Assembly: GCF_021155775.2 (NCBI RefSeq)
Contig: NC_060237.1
Span: 17,196,970 to 17,260,969 of the forward strand
Direction of reading: 5' to 3'
Source of the DNA: Neodiprion pinetum
Taxonomy: Eukaryota; Arthropoda; Insecta; Hymenoptera; Diprionidae
DNA: 64,000 nucleotides
Shown one piece after another: positions 37,201-50,329 of the stretch. The position numbers and the translations under genes were made by a program. Numbering within the stretch: position 1 is the first letter of the stretch; each line of letters starts with the position of its first letter. The notes below the pieces were generated by a model. The model saw only the letters and a list, made by a program, of their open reading frames with translations. It was not told the DNA's origin and did no database searches.

Positions 37201-39362
37201 AACTCGGTGCTTGGATGACGAATCGCAGTCAAGATCGGGATCTCGGCCGGAGGCTAAAGGCGTTCACGGGATGTCGGTGATCGCGTTATCCCTCGTACTG
37301 TCCGCCGGACCTTCCGCTCAGCTTCACAAAGGTCGGGCCCGAGGGAGGAGCGCAATGGATTTGTTGAGCTATGTCAATAGTACTAAAGTTTGAGCGTCGG
37401 CCGGGCCGAGGGACACGACTCGAATCGTCGATCGAGCCGGTCGAGAGGATCAGCGGCCACTTTGCTACCGGGTAATTAACGGATCGTCGAACACGGAGCG
37501 AAGCGTTACCCGACGGGGGATGTTAGAGCCTCGTTTGTTCGACACCCCGCCTGCGGGCCTTGATCGAGCTGCGGTGTGGAGAATAACGCGAAAAAAGAAA
37601 CCGCATATCCGGCACGGATTCCACCGCTAACCATGCGCGAAGTAACGAAGCGGCAAGACCGGGATCGCGGGGCGCAAACCACCCTCGCCGTGCCTCGCAA
37701 TACGTCGCTGAGAAAAGCCTCCGACGGTGCAGGGTGGAGGAGATTGATATTGCGGGGCTCTGAGATCGTGCATGCCCCGGACCGTGGAAGACAAAACACT
37801 GTTCCACGCTCAACCCCCGCAACAAAGAGCTACTCGCGACACCGAAGGGGATGAAACGGGAGAAAATAGACGCAAAGGGCCGGGAAAGACGCTGGACCGC
37901 GAGAAAAGAGAGAAACACGAGATCTGCTTGTGCCGTAGAGTCTGTTCCACATTTTCTTCCTTTAACAACTTTTCGCGCTCGGTATTTGCGGTTTTAGAAC
38001 TCTGAAGATCCGTGAACCCATTAATTCTCATGAAATTTATATTCTTCGGTCTGCACGGCTTCTGCACTTGTTAGTTTAAAGCATTCCAAGTTATTTCACA
38101 AGCTTCCATCGCCTGAATTATAAGCGGTAAAACAACGGTCAAAACGAATTTCGACTTTGCAGGAATATCATTTAGACAAAGATGCGTGACGAAACTTTTC
38201 AGGCGTGAATATCAACTCGTGACTCAGGTGTACTCGATGTAAAGGAATTATATTTAAGAAATGCGAGAACTTTGGGAGAATTTCAATGCCTGTTCCAGGT
38301 GAAAGGGAAGCAGCCTTTCCGCGAAGTGTAAATTGTGGTATCAATGAAATAGGAAGGGTACACCCAAGTTCGTTTACAGTAAAATTAGGGTAAAAGATCC
38401 TACACATGAATTTCCTTGCTAGATTTTATGCCGAAATAAACTTTTCCGTCCGTAAAAATTGAAGGGAGTTTTATTGGCACGGTTACTCGACGCCGACTTT
38501 GTCAGCCTCCATACTAGATATCACACGTCTTCATCCGGTACTAAACTGCGAACACTTATTCCGCCCATCTTGTAGGCGTACGACTGTTTCCATTGTTGTA
38601 CCTAATGGCCGTATAAAATGCACTTTACGCGTATATCTTATCATCCGCACCCGCGAGTTCTGAGCGCTTAGCGTTAGTGCAGCAAAGAAAAAATTGTGAT
38701 TTTTTACATCGCGAACCGGCCAAGATTTACGTACATAGCGTATTTATTTGTTTGCGTTATAGTTTCGCGCTTTATTCTTCATATTTTATGCTGCACGGTG
38801 AAACGTATTACCGCACAACGGAGGCAGCGCTGCTGGAACATCATCACCTTTGAGCCGAGGGTCCGTTGCACTATCGCCGTTCCGATATAACGTACGTGAG
38901 TGTGCGTACGTACACACAGGTCATTTAATGCGTAAGGCATGCACGGTGAAAGCGAACGACGCCGATAATGTTCTCGCACATGAAACACATTTTTAGTAAA
39001 ACTATTCTCTGCGTGAAATATCATCCGCGCCTGTGTGCGATACATTTTATGATGCAGTTTTCACGCAGCGCCACGCCGCTGCGGAAAGGTGTGGTTAAAA
39101 AAAAAAAATTGCTTCATCCTCTCAAGCATGTATTTGTTACGCTGCCTGCAATATTTTCCGGCTATCTGGGCTACTCTGAATCCGCTCCATGCTGCTACTG
39201 ACTCCGCGAATTTATTGCTCAACATTCATTGCGAGAGCTCAGCGTCGTTTAAACACGAAAAATCACGAATATTCACGGTTTATTACCAACCCTTCGCCCT
39301 CGCGCCATACTGCCAACGCGTCGTTACAAAACCGCGGTTACCTGCGCGATGTTCTTGTTGCG

Positions 39363-39383
39363 AAAAAAAAAAAAAAAAAAAAA
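39363..39383. repeat. Poly-A tract (A21)
   Basis: Twenty-one A. No retroposon body was recognised upstream. Confidence 0.9.
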
Positions 39384-39789
39384 CTCAACCAACATTTTTC
39401 ATAGAGGTAAATTCAGTCGGCGTTACTCGGCTGACGTCTTCGTAGAGATTCTGCGATCCGGCTTCTCGCTTCAAACTTCTCTCGAGAACTTGTTGCGGCG
39501 AGATATCCTTCTACGGAAGCTAGTGTATTTCCGTATTCCTATATATCTTTACACAATATGGCTTCCAGCGCGTCCAAACTCTCACGAGAAATGACTACAG
39601 ACACTAAAGTAACGGGAATACGGAAGACGAGTTTATAACTGCGAAAGACGGATTTATCCAGATTAACTTAATGCCAATATTTTTCAATCAAATGTTTCTT
39701 TAGCGTCGAAAATGTTCACTTTCATCAAAAAAATATCGATTGATCGGAATAAATAGCTTCTTAGAATCGGAACAAGAGTGCAGCGCACT

Positions 39790-40645
39790 TAAGAGGACGT
39801 TCAACCTTTATAGTCCAGTCGGAGAATGACGTTTGAAATTGCAATAATTAAATACTACAATTATTTTATTTTTTTTTTGTAATCGTTGGGACGGATCATT
39901 GGTAGTTTGAATCCAAAATTTTGACCAGATTCTGCAGTAGCTTTGGCCGCCATCTTGAATTTATGGGGGAATTGGTTTTCGTCAAACAACTCGCCCATTT
40001 TCAACTTTTGACCACAAATGGCAATAATTAGGCTTGTAAGAAATTTAATTCCCTACAACTTTGATCATAAAAATTTTTCTGTCCAACATTGATATTTTTC
40101 GACTTAATCCTAAAAAACGTGGCTAAAAGGAAAACCACCACGCCGTTAGATTTGTCGTAAGTGTAGGGCCTAAAATATTGATCCCATGAGACAAACGATA
40201 CAATACAAGCCAAAATTCTAGGAAATTCATTCCCTACAAGTTTGTTTTTGTTTGTTTATGCGCTTAAGTTGAAAATAAACGAGACAATGCAATAATTTTG
40301 TCTCACCCTCCTTTTGTCAAATTTCAGTTCGAAAATATGGATCATGGACAAAAAAATTTTATTACCAAGGCTGTACAAAATTAAATTTCCCACAAGTTTA
40401 GCTATTACCATTTGCGGTCAAAAGTTGAAAATGGGCGAGTTATTTGATAAAAACAAAATCCTCTTTAAATTCAAGATGGCGGTCGAAGTTAATGCGAAAT
40501 CGGGTCGAAATTCGAAATTTAGACAGGCAATAACGACCCCCCCCCCCCCCCCCCCCCCAGATACTTGGAAATAGAAAATAACGGTATCAAAAAGTTGCAA
40601 TTTCAAGAGTTTTTTTTTTTAGTCATAAAGATTGGGCTATCAAGT
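39790..40645. mobile_element. Long-armed foldback element with C22 insertion
   Basis: The left arm (about 39795-40080) and the reverse complement of the right arm (about 40355-40645) match over some 250 bp. Examples are ccgccatcttgaattta, actcgcccattttcaacttt, and ttgaaattgcaa nearer the ends. Outermost similarity is caacctttatag versus caatctttatga. The right arm holds 22 C (40537-40558) with no left-arm counterpart, so the run probably expanded after insertion. No coding sequence; superfamily unclear because no target duplication was resolved. Confidence 0.75.
40537..40558. repeat. Poly-C tract (C22) inside foldback arm
   Basis: Longest C homopolymer in the window, lying within the right arm of the foldback element. 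Confidence 0.9.
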
Positions 40646-40792
40646 TTTTTTGATAAATTCTGAAAGATGAAATTACTTAAAAATTTTGGTAATTATAGGA
40701 TTTATCGTCGTATTTATATGATCACTAAGGCATGTTCGGAAAAATTATTTAAAAAATACAGGATTTAGCAATAGGTACAATTACAGTGTAGC

Positions 40793-41235
40793 ATGACCTT
40801 GAAGCGAGTCAGAACCAGCAGCGGATATGTTTGTGGCATCTCCGTCAATTTTCCGAACTCTTTTATCACTACGCAAGCACAAACGCCGGTGTATCAGTTC
40901 ACGATTAACGATTTTCAAAAATTCGAAATTACGACATTGCTCACGAGTAACAATAATTATAAAGTAGAATTTGCTTACTCGGTTGATACTCCGAGATCCC
41001 CTGAAATTCAGTGAGTGTTTTGTTCTTCATTTCTTACGACTATTACCAAAGGGTAGGAAAAAAGAGTCAAGTTTTCAAGTGCAAGATAAAGTCGGAAAGA
41101 AGAAGGGGAGTTCTTTTAAGAACTGCAGAGTTATACGAGGGAAATTTTCTGATAAACGAGTTTTTATCAGAGCAGCTGTTTACTACGTTCGCTGAAAGCA
41201 ATAATCAGTTCAAAGTCGCTGTAGGATCTCTGTGA
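40793..41235 (+). other. Two short open frames with similar C-terminal text, unknown
   Basis: Frame 1 (40793-41014, 73 codons, ATG start) contains FTINDFQKFEITTLLTSNNN followed by YKVEFA. Frame 2 (41011-41235, 74 codons, GTG start) contains FLINEFLSEQLFTTFAESNN followed by QFKVAV. With one gap these align at many positions. This could be an internal duplication of a decayed coding segment or chance. No family is recognised and no splice sites are firmly placed. It sits just right of the foldback element. Confidence 0.15.
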
Positions 41236-41239
41236 CGTC

Positions 41240-42280
41240 AGCTGCGATATCCGTTAGATGTACCCGAAGACTGAAAGTAAAAGCAGTTGACGCAGGGATA
41301 TCAGATCCAACCACTGCTTGGAGCTTGGGCCTTTCAACTTTTTTACGGTTGAGAAAAACTTAGATATTTCTGGGTTCTACGGTCGTCAAATGACCCCAGC
41401 CTATCGAATTTAATTTAGTATTCTCGGATGGCAGACTTCACAGGCAGCGAGGAACTTGGACAACATTGTCACGTGCTTTGATGTCATATCTGCTATAAGG
41501 CGACGCGAAAGGCGATCGTTTCTTCTCAGTCGGATGAATTTCAAATTAGACGGTGCTTTCCAGTTAGCTTCTTTTACGTTTCTCTAAGAACCAGAGTGAT
41601 TTACCAATCAATTTACATATAACACGATACTTTGTGAAACCTGTCATCATTTCTGTTGCCATTTTTTTCAAAATTTATGCACCTTATCCACTTTTCTGAT
41701 ATGCAAGAACCTCTGGTGATTATCGGCCCATAAACTTGATTTACCTAACACACTGTTGGCAATCATAAATAAATTAAACATACTTGAATCACATAGATAA
41801 TAATAATCGAGAAAAGAATAACATTTTTCAGCCCGTGGAAGATTGTTGACATTTCGATTGTATCGATATTTTTTTTTATTCGACACATCATTCAACGGGT
41901 AAACACAATTACAAAACATTTTAACCGAGACGGATGATAAGGAACTTTCTTTGCGAGAAAGACGATCATTTCAAAGTTTAGAAAAATTTTGTTGATCTGC
42001 AGTTTCAAAAAAAGTTGTTAATCCATAACGTACACGATCGCTGGTCATACATTCTTCCAATTTGAGTCAAAGCGATGAATCGTGTCAATTTCAACTCGAA
42101 AACAAAAGACTTTTTCTTTGAAAGCCGTAACGATTTCCGCGATGGCAGACAAATGAAGAATTCCGCTAATCGCGTCTACGCTAATTTTAATATATAAATT
42201 AATTATGAAACGACGCATAGTAAAAGACAAAAATGACTTCGAACAGCTTTACCCAGGCGACACGTTGCTCCAGCAAGACT
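41240..42280. other. Non-coding stretch, nothing recognised
   Basis: AT-rich DNA with only short minus-strand frames (61-83 codons). Confidence 0.5.
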
Positions 42281-43640
42281 ATACCTATGTACGTATAGTT
42301 GGGTTAAGTTTAGGTGTAGGTACATTTACTCCGGGTATATGTACATACCTACGCCCGTGGTAGTGGCGATGGCGACGGTGAAGACAGTGACTTCCTGGGG
42401 TCAGGATGAATGAAGATGGTACATACGGGTCGACGACGGGAGTCCATAGGTCCTGAGTGTGTGTACCCAGTCGCGCGAAGAGACGCTAACAGGGAGAATA
42501 CAGAGTAGAGATATACGGAATACGAAATGTGGATGGTGCAGCTTTCAAGAGGGGGGTTAGCAAACGCGCCGGCACCCTTTGAGGTGGCAGAGAGTACACG
42601 GGCTGGAGGACTACGGACGGACGGAGAGTGTTTCCTACCGGTTGAAGTATTTCCTATCCCTCGCCTCGTCTTTGAACCGCAAGCACGTAGCTTTAGTACC
42701 TAAATTCCACACTCCGGCCGGATACACGGTTGGGTATAGGTATATATCTACGGAGGAACGGTTCACGGTTGCGGAGGTGGTTGGAGGTGGATGGCGGTGA
42801 GCGCGAGAGGTTGGCGACGTGAAAATGACAACGCGATGCTCTCTCGCCTCGGCGAAAGTCCGCCGAGCCCGGAGCTGAAACGTACTCGTTCAGCCGTGAT
42901 AACGGAGAACCACTGCCGCCGACATCTCCGTGGGATGAAAATATTGGACCGCATCTGCGGCGGTGAGCGGACACGATTCGAGCCGACCCCTCGTATATAC
43001 CCATCTCCATCGCCATCCCCATCCCCAACTCCGAGCCCTCCCTATATTATACCTAACTTATCAATTTCCGAGGAGACGACGACGCATCGAGACCGACGAT
43101 CGCTGAACTCTCGCGGACGATTAATACACGCGACATCATCTTGACCGTCAGGACGCTAGAAATACCCCCGAGCTGTTCTGCTGGCGTTGACTGAGGGAGA
43201 AGGAGAGAGAGAGGAAAAGACAGCGTGTCAATTTCGGCGGAACAGGTGCTCGACGCCTCTGTGACAGCATGTTCGACGCGTTGCCGCGAGGGTGGCGTAG
43301 GTGGGCGAAGGGGCGGGGGCGAGAGTACGCCAACATGGAATGGCGTGTTGAACATACACCCGGTTAGCGCGGCTGCTGGTACGGCGAGTACGGTAATGTT
43401 GCCCGGCCGGATGCTGGCAAGGGCTGGTAATAGCCCTCTCCCTCACCCCCGTCGCCCCGAACGTTGCCGCGGCGGAGCAAAACCCCTCGTGATTGTATCA
43501 ACAGCCTCATCAGCCTCATTCCAGCGCCCCGACGCCCCGGCGTCCCTACGCAATGACACCCGGCCGCGGAATTTAACATTTACAATTTAACGGGCACGGT
43601 GGATGCGCCCCTCTTCCCGCCAACCCCTTTCATCGCTGTT
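42281..43640. promoter_or_regulatory. CpG-rich block, promoter-like (tentative)
   Basis: GC- and CpG-rich with at least seven overlapping frames of 60-121 codons on both strands, none dominant. A hexamer repeat (CCATCN, about five units, 43008-43035) encodes Pro-Ser in one frame. Composition fits a promoter, 5' exon or regulatory island. No TATA or initiator pair could be assigned. Confidence 0.25.
43008..43035. repeat. CCATCN hexamer repeat
   Basis: About five tandem units within the CpG-rich block. Confidence 0.8.
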
Positions 43641-46600
43641 TACTCACGCACGTACGCGGTGTAGAGGCCAAACCGGAATCATCCAGATTCTTTGCGGAAT
43701 CGTATGTACGGCAAGTCGGGGCAGCTGTAAGTGCGAAAAAATGAAAGGACGTTGCTCGAAGATTGTCCACGGATTTTGTGGAGGAAATTTTCGATTTGGA
43801 TACCTTACCTTACCATGCTGCATGGTCTGAGATTGCTTGAAATTGCCCCAACATAGAGTTTACGAAATAATACGGATCAGATTCTTGTTGCTATCATTTA
43901 CGAACTGTCTGAGTCGAATGAATTAATACACAGAGTTTGTATACGAAATCACTTTAGATAAATGATCGTTAAGGATTGCGGATATACAGAGTTACGAATA
44001 AAAACATAAATGAGATTTCTCAATTTTTGCAGCGATTAAGTTCTTGTCGGATTTCCACGTTAGTCGGGAATGTTTGGAAATGTCGGAGAGAATCGCACTT
44101 TTGTTGAAATACTTATTGAATAATTTTTGTTGTAAATTTCGTTTGTTGGTACAATTTTGCTTATCTGATCCAAGGAGTTAGGAAGAGAAATTAAAATGAA
44201 TGAAACTCATCAATTTGGAACCCCACGACAACGGAATTATTCCGCTGAATAGAATTACTCATTTAATTTCAGAAAACCATCGTCGATTTCACGGTTTACG
44301 ATAAATGAACTAATGAACCTTTTTTTGAACTGCCCATTTTTCTTTCCGTAACCTGAGAATTGAGACCCATATAAAGTGATGATTGTAATTTCCACATCAA
44401 TTGCAAAGAATTAACAACACAAGATAAGTTTAACTACGAACTTATGAATAGACATTCAAGCCCCATTCTTTGCGCATCTCGAGAAGTTTGCGATTGAAGT
44501 AAACAATAAAACATAGTGGGTATTAAAAAGCAACTGTCGAACACCGAATGAATAACGCTATGAATAATGCGCCCCTGATGTTATGATCGCCTCCTTCAAA
44601 ACCGAGCAGATCATGACCAGTGAACGTATGTGCCTACATACGCAAGCTACACCTCGAGATGAACTGTTAATTATTGATGATTACTGACCGCAGCTACTCA
44701 CCATGTTCGTCAACTGTGTCAGTTGATTGACGGCTGATGAGAAATACATTCCGTGAATAATACAGCATGTGCCATCTATTGAAGGCTCTCCGATATGTTC
44801 GTACATGCAGGATGACAACGGCCTTGATTCGAAGCCTCGGCCCAGCGTGCTTTTCGCACTGTTCTATCAGCATCGTTGATGCCGATACAAGTGCTCCTGG
44901 TATTCTGAACGCATGATAAATTGTTCCAAGCTGGCAACAGGGGTTAGACAAATACATTCCCTATTGTTACTTCAGAAAAAATCGATATTTTCATTCTACA
45001 ATAATAACTTTCTCCGACACACTCTTAACGCCGAAGATGTTTCAAGATATCGATACTTCTCTTTGCTTGCTTCATAGGTTCCGGACAACGGTGAAAAAAT
45101 TGAGATTGAAGTAGGTACTCAGAAAATTTGTCAACCTTTCACTCGGTGTAAAAGTTGAAAGTTCGGGACATCAGCCAACGCACACACCCCGTAAAACTGC
45201 CATCTCGTCGGGTTGTATTTGGAAAATTGTTTTTCAATTCCCTCTCTCTCTCTTTCTCTCTCTTTTTCCCCCACTTGGCAGAAGAACGTAAATTCAAATT
45301 AGCGTGCTCGTGACAACGCAAGGGTGTCTCGAACGATGCCTGGCCGATAAGTCTCCGTTTACTCCAACCGAATTTTTCACCGTGAATATTTTACCACTTT
45401 TTTTCTCCCTGGAGTTCCTCGACAAAATGTCGTGGAATTTATGCACTGTCCGCGAATATCGCGCGCACCCGAATTTAACTGTGAGGTTGATGAGACTGGA
45501 TGACAAAAATAATGTCACGAATTTTGCTATCCAAGTTGAAATTTTCTGACATCTTTTTTGTCATACTTAAGAAATATTCACTGCTGAAATACCTGAATTT
45601 TTCCTTTCGTATTCAGTTGCATTAACGATAGGAATTACCTGAGACCAAGGATGAACGTTTTAATACCACGTGAAAACTGTTTTTCAAACTGCGGAAAAAA
45701 CCAGCGAATTTAGAATCTCAAAGCTTTTAACCACCCTAAATAAACAGTAACTAAGAATTTACGATTCTTCAGTCAGAGAATGACGTTGCCTAAATCATTC
45801 ACGGTTTTATTGGATCGTTTACGATTCAGAGGCTTAAAATGAATAAACCAAAGATCAAGAAATTTTTTGTAATTTTTCAGCCGCATACCAATATTATCCG
45901 TTCATGTTTATAAGTCATTGCAATTTTATTACCCCGCAAGTGATATTCGAGTATCGTAGAAGTTTTTGCGCGCGATTCTATAACGCGACTTGTGCTGAAT
46001 TCCGCGAATTTAATTTCTAGCGTATAAAAATAGCAAACACTGGAGGTGCTTGAACCCAATATATATGTATATGCAAAATATAGTTTACCGAAATATAAGT
46101 GGTGTTGGAAATAAACACGACCAAGATTAGAAAAATATGATTTATTGCTAGTTTTTACAATTGATTTGGATTGAGAACAGATTTTTTAATTAGAAAAGTT
46201 CTAGAGATTTATCAAATCCTAAAATGGCAAATTTCGCTAAAAAGAAAAAGAAGTTATAGGTTGAAAAACTCAAGAGGACATAATTTTTTAATTTGAGGAT
46301 AAAAAATTCCTAAACATAATTCAAAAACGTCAACACTGACAAAAAAAGTCTCAAAGTGAATTACACCGAGGTTAATAATCCCGAGAGCTATAAATTTTTT
46401 CAAGAAATCAGCGGCCCGTCCTTTCAACGCCGGAAATCGTAGGAGTTCAGAAAGTTTTTTTTAGCGCATCTTATATTAGCTGCATGCATGAATTTAGTTT
46501 AAATCAGTCAAGACATTCGGGCCTGTAGAGGATTTCGAAAATGTTTACATAGGAGAGAAGAACTGCAAGAAGTTACGATCAATTTATATATTTCTCACGC

Positions 46601-48445
46601 CCAGCAAGTATTTATGGAATCTGTATTTGCGTAGTGCATTGAGATGCCGAGCCTGCGATCAAGATGTTGTTGACGTTAGAACTAGAGAAATGATGCGGTT
46701 CATAACGTACCATTGAATTATTTAACGAGGGTTGGTTTTGGTTTTAGAACACGTTTTACCACTGTTTTAAAAAAATTATAAACTTATAAAAAAGAAACTT
46801 CGTACCTCAAGCCGGCAAACTTACTTAAATGTTACGTGTGAGTCAAATGGTCCAGACAAATGGTTTCTCGGTCAAAGTTCAATTATTAGTGTAATGGACG
46901 TACAGTGAGTTCAAGAATGTGTCCAAATGAAAACATGACTAAACAAAGGTTTGAAAAGTGTAACTTAACCTCATCAAGGTACGTATGATTAAAACAGTCC
47001 GTGTGTTTTAGAAAAAATCTATTAAAAAAAAACGGTTCAAACACTGAATTTCAAATGCCCACATCCTGTTATTACAAACGTCGGAAAATCATGTTGCTCG
47101 TTCTTCTTTCGATTTTGGTGAACTTGTTTTATTTGTAAGTGATTATATTAAAAATTGTCTGAGACAGATATTTTATCGAGCTAGTCGATTGGTGAAAAAA
47201 AAACCAATAACAATAAACATATCATTATTATCAAAAATCAACTCCGACAATTTTTGAAGAACAAGTTCACAAGCAAAATGAGCTATTGTTAATTAGAATC
47301 TGACAAGGAAAGTGAATCTTTCGGTGACAAATGATAGAATATAACGTTGTTACTCTGAAGTTGTTGACACAATGCGGTATTTATATTTAAAATTCTAGGA
47401 AACCTCTTAGCTGTATTCTACGAGAATAGCTCAAGTGAGATTTCCGACAACTCCGTTTCATCAGATTTTCGTTGCAACCGCATTTTCGACTTGACTGTAT
47501 GACCCATACGTGAAGGGTGGAATCGCAAACCCACGTACTCCATATCTCGTCCGCAGCAAAGGCAACGTGAGTACAACGTGCCAGACGTACGGAAATTTAG
47601 ATGCATATCAGCTCTTCGGATTCTTCCAAACATAAACCCGCGAACGGAAAGTGCCATAAAACGTTTCTTCAGCTGCCTTATACGTGGCTGAATAAACGTG
47701 GATGATCGTTCATAGGCAAAGCCCATCAACCTCCAACTCCGGAGGAAACGCCACTCTGCTGATCATAACCCGTATAACTCTATCCGCAAGGCGTGTGACG
47801 TCGGCACGGGAGTTTTTCCATCTCGCTTGCGAAAATCAAGTTTTTACCTTGCCATCTTTTCTTGCAGATCTATGCATACTCGAACAGGCAATTCGCGACT
47901 CAGGAAAATTTGGGCAACACGGCCTTAACTTGGCTTGTGTATTTATTTATTCATTTATTTATTTACTTATTTATGCATGAGTCGGAGCGTGCAAACTAAG
48001 TCTGACGAGTCCCTGGGCAATATTCGTTCCTCGTACATTTGCCGTGACAGTTTGAATTGTCATCGGCTTAATTTTTCGATCGAGCAAGTGCTGATAGATT
48101 TTCATGTGATTCCCGCCTAACCTTTCCTTAGATTAGTGAATATCCAATCAGTAATGTGAACAAATGAATCACAGGTTTTCTAAAGGTTGTTTTAATCCTT
48201 TTGTCATCGGCCACCGATGATGGTTGGATAGAAGTTATAAAATGACATCTTCTCGAAATTACTGGCTGCCATTAGATCTACTTTTTCTAAAGTGGCCTAA
48301 ATTTCATTTTCTGGTCTGCAACTGTTTCCAAAAGGTGCCCCTACATAACCTGCATCGTATTCCTTACACGACATTTTTGTTAAATTTCCTCCTCTGTACC
48401 GGCAGTCTTAGTCGTATCAAAGACACAACGAGGGGTTAATTATTG
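43641..48445. other. Long non-coding stretch, no gene recognised
   Basis: AT-rich DNA. A 103-codon minus frame (47418-47729) and a 92-codon plus frame (47702-47980) overlap end to end and look moderately protein-like, but neither has splice or family support. An ATTT-rich run lies at 47940-47975. Confidence 0.5.
45240..45266. repeat. (CT)n-rich tract
   Basis: CT repeats interrupted by TTT. Confidence 0.85.
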
Positions 48446-48446
48446 T

Positions 48447-48605
48447 TGTAATCTGGTGTACGCATGTTACTGTAGTCCCATGTATATTTTGTAATCTTTT
48501 GTATTCGTTGTAATCTTCTACATTCTCTGTTATCCTTTTGCAATCTCCATTTAATCTCAGGTAATCTCTGCAACCTCCGGCAATCTTTGTAATCTCTGTA
48601 ATCGT
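48447..48605. repeat. Degenerate minisatellite built on TGTAATCTYT
   Basis: The words gtaatct, gcaatct, caatcttt and taatctc recur every 10-16 bases about ten times, with drift in both spacing and sequence. This is an old, decayed tandem array. It ends about 250 bp before the candidate exon at 48850. Confidence 0.6.
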
Positions 48606-48849
48606 TTACTATCAGTGGTAACGTGCCGTTTCAAAATGACTCATCGCAAGGCCGCACAATTGACGGAAACTCCCGGTAAACGCGTTCCTGACGGGGTACT
48701 CCAACCGAACTCGATTCAAAATAGGTAATAACTACTAGTAACTCATTCTTTCTTTGTAAACTCTGCACTTTGCGTTTCGGCGCAAGCAAACAAGGTACCA
48801 GGACAGCAACGATCCCGCCTATCGATGGACCAGCATCAATCCTGATGAC

Positions 48850-49115
48850 TGATAATTATTCTCCCGATGACCTCATCTACCGACTACCTGACGTGCAAGT
48901 CCCGTTGTGCCTTACAAACCATCTGGGCCAGCATCTACAGTTTACCCGCACCTCTCGTACCACTTCGAGGGCAGATATACCCTGCCAACACGAAGCCACC
49001 GGTGGAAGCGACTCTGAGATGCGAAATGTTGTCGCTCTCCGGTCGGAAAAATTTGGACGGGAGACGTCCTGCTTGTCTTTGCCAATGGGTCCCCAACAAT
49101 GGGCAACCAGGGGAG
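48850..49115 (+). CDS. Candidate exon, unknown Cys-containing protein
   Basis: A frame open from 48850 reads a varied, non-repetitive peptide. It includes IYPANTKPPVEATLRCEM and then LDGRRPACLCQWVPNNGQPG just before GTAAGT at 49114, a strong splice-donor match. Possible acceptors inside the frame (cttcgagggcag, catctacag) follow pyrimidine-rich stretches, so the true exon may start as late as about 48979. Cys spacing suggests an extracellular domain, but the family is not recognised. A second plus frame (48770-49168) and two minus frames are also open here, which lowers confidence. I cannot link it to the 13.7 kb candidate. Confidence 0.3.
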
Positions 49116-49199
49116 TAAGTTTCAATGAAGATGTCACCGGCCGAACATTGCGCAATATCCATCGGTAATCTCAGTAAATATGTGGCGTATTCATAACCG

Positions 49200-50300
49200 A
49201 TATTCACCACGAGAGAAATGACCTAAGTACGGTGGGGAACAAACGACCAACCGACAAAAAGAACCACCTCACGACAACGGCGAGATCGGCGAGCCGAACC
49301 TCCGTCTATTCTACGGTCAACTCGTCAGGAGACAGCTTCGCTATTAACTATCTCTCGTTGATCTAGATTTCCTGGAGTTACTTCACCTTCCCTCTTTCCT
49401 CTACCGCTACAGTTTTTTCATAATTTCTCTATCGTTTAGCTTCTTTTCCTTTCCTCATCCGATTACCTTCTCTCTTACCTTTTTCTTTTGCTGTCGTTAA
49501 GGTTATTTCAAATTAAGTTCAGTGCCTGCATGCCCGAGTCACCAACTAAGGTAAAGCTTTTACCTTTGTATCGGATCGTTCCGAAGTTGCTCGTATTTTC
49601 TACTTTCTCATATCGTGATTATTTTTTTTGTTGCACCGTGTGATGCCACTATCGTTGCGAATCATGGTCCAGGGCTCTGAAGTGATTTAAGCCGTCGTGT
49701 GAATGCATGATTTCCTGGATTAAATTAATTTCGTATCGTTGAGTAACCTCCTAACTACCGAATAAGTATTTCTCTCGTATATTTCGAGTATAAGAAGAAG
49801 ATAGTTTCTTCCGTACTTCACTGTATTGGACTCTAATGTGGGGCATTACTTATCTATGGATAAGAAAAAATATATATAGTGTACAGTGTACAGTGTACAT
49901 TTTTTATATATTATGTTTTGATTGATTATGTTTGATTCTGATGCGATTGAAAACGTTCAACAGCAGCTAAATCGAATTATTGTTTCAAAATAATAGGATG
50001 GTAGAACTAAACTCTCATCAAATCTAGTATGGAGGACCTTATTATTTGATTTGTATATTGAATACAAATATACAATAGCTTCGGAAAGTTAAAAAAAAAT
50101 TGACTAATAAACTAGATTTAAAAAATCAAAATTTCGCCAATCAGGAAAAAAAATTGATAATTAAATTTAAGTTTATGGTACAGCCACGTCTTCCTCTTAA
50201 CGGGCATAGCTGGGAATTCGCGTAGATTTTTTTTGTTATCATTTGGAACCGTTTTGGAGGGCGACGCGACCATTTTTTTTTTGACCCATATTAAGAGCCA
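49200..50300. other. Non-coding stretch, nothing recognised
   Basis: Pyrimidine-rich at 49380-49500, then AT-rich. No frames above 81 codons. Confidence 0.5.
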
Positions 50301-50304
50301 CCCT

Positions 50305-50328
50305 AATATATATATATGATATATATAA
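50305..50328. repeat. (TA)n microsatellite
   Basis: TA run with one GA interruption. Confidence 0.9.
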
Positions 50329-50329
50329 T

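Larger units (their letters stand above)
29715..39788. other. Long non-coding stretch, no gene recognised
   Basis: About 10 kb without a supportable gene. AT-rich from 29.7 to 31.5 kb. GC-richer patches at 31.5-32.3, 32.9-33.4 and 37.2-38.0 kb have several overlapping frames of 90-131 codons on both strands. These are best explained by composition and could be conserved regulatory or promoter DNA. The rest is ordinary intron- or intergenic-like sequence. Confidence 0.5.

Noticed and set aside
37523..37918. 131-codon minus-strand frame
   Set aside because: It lies in a GC-rich patch where 92- and 97-codon frames on both strands are open too; nothing separates it from background.
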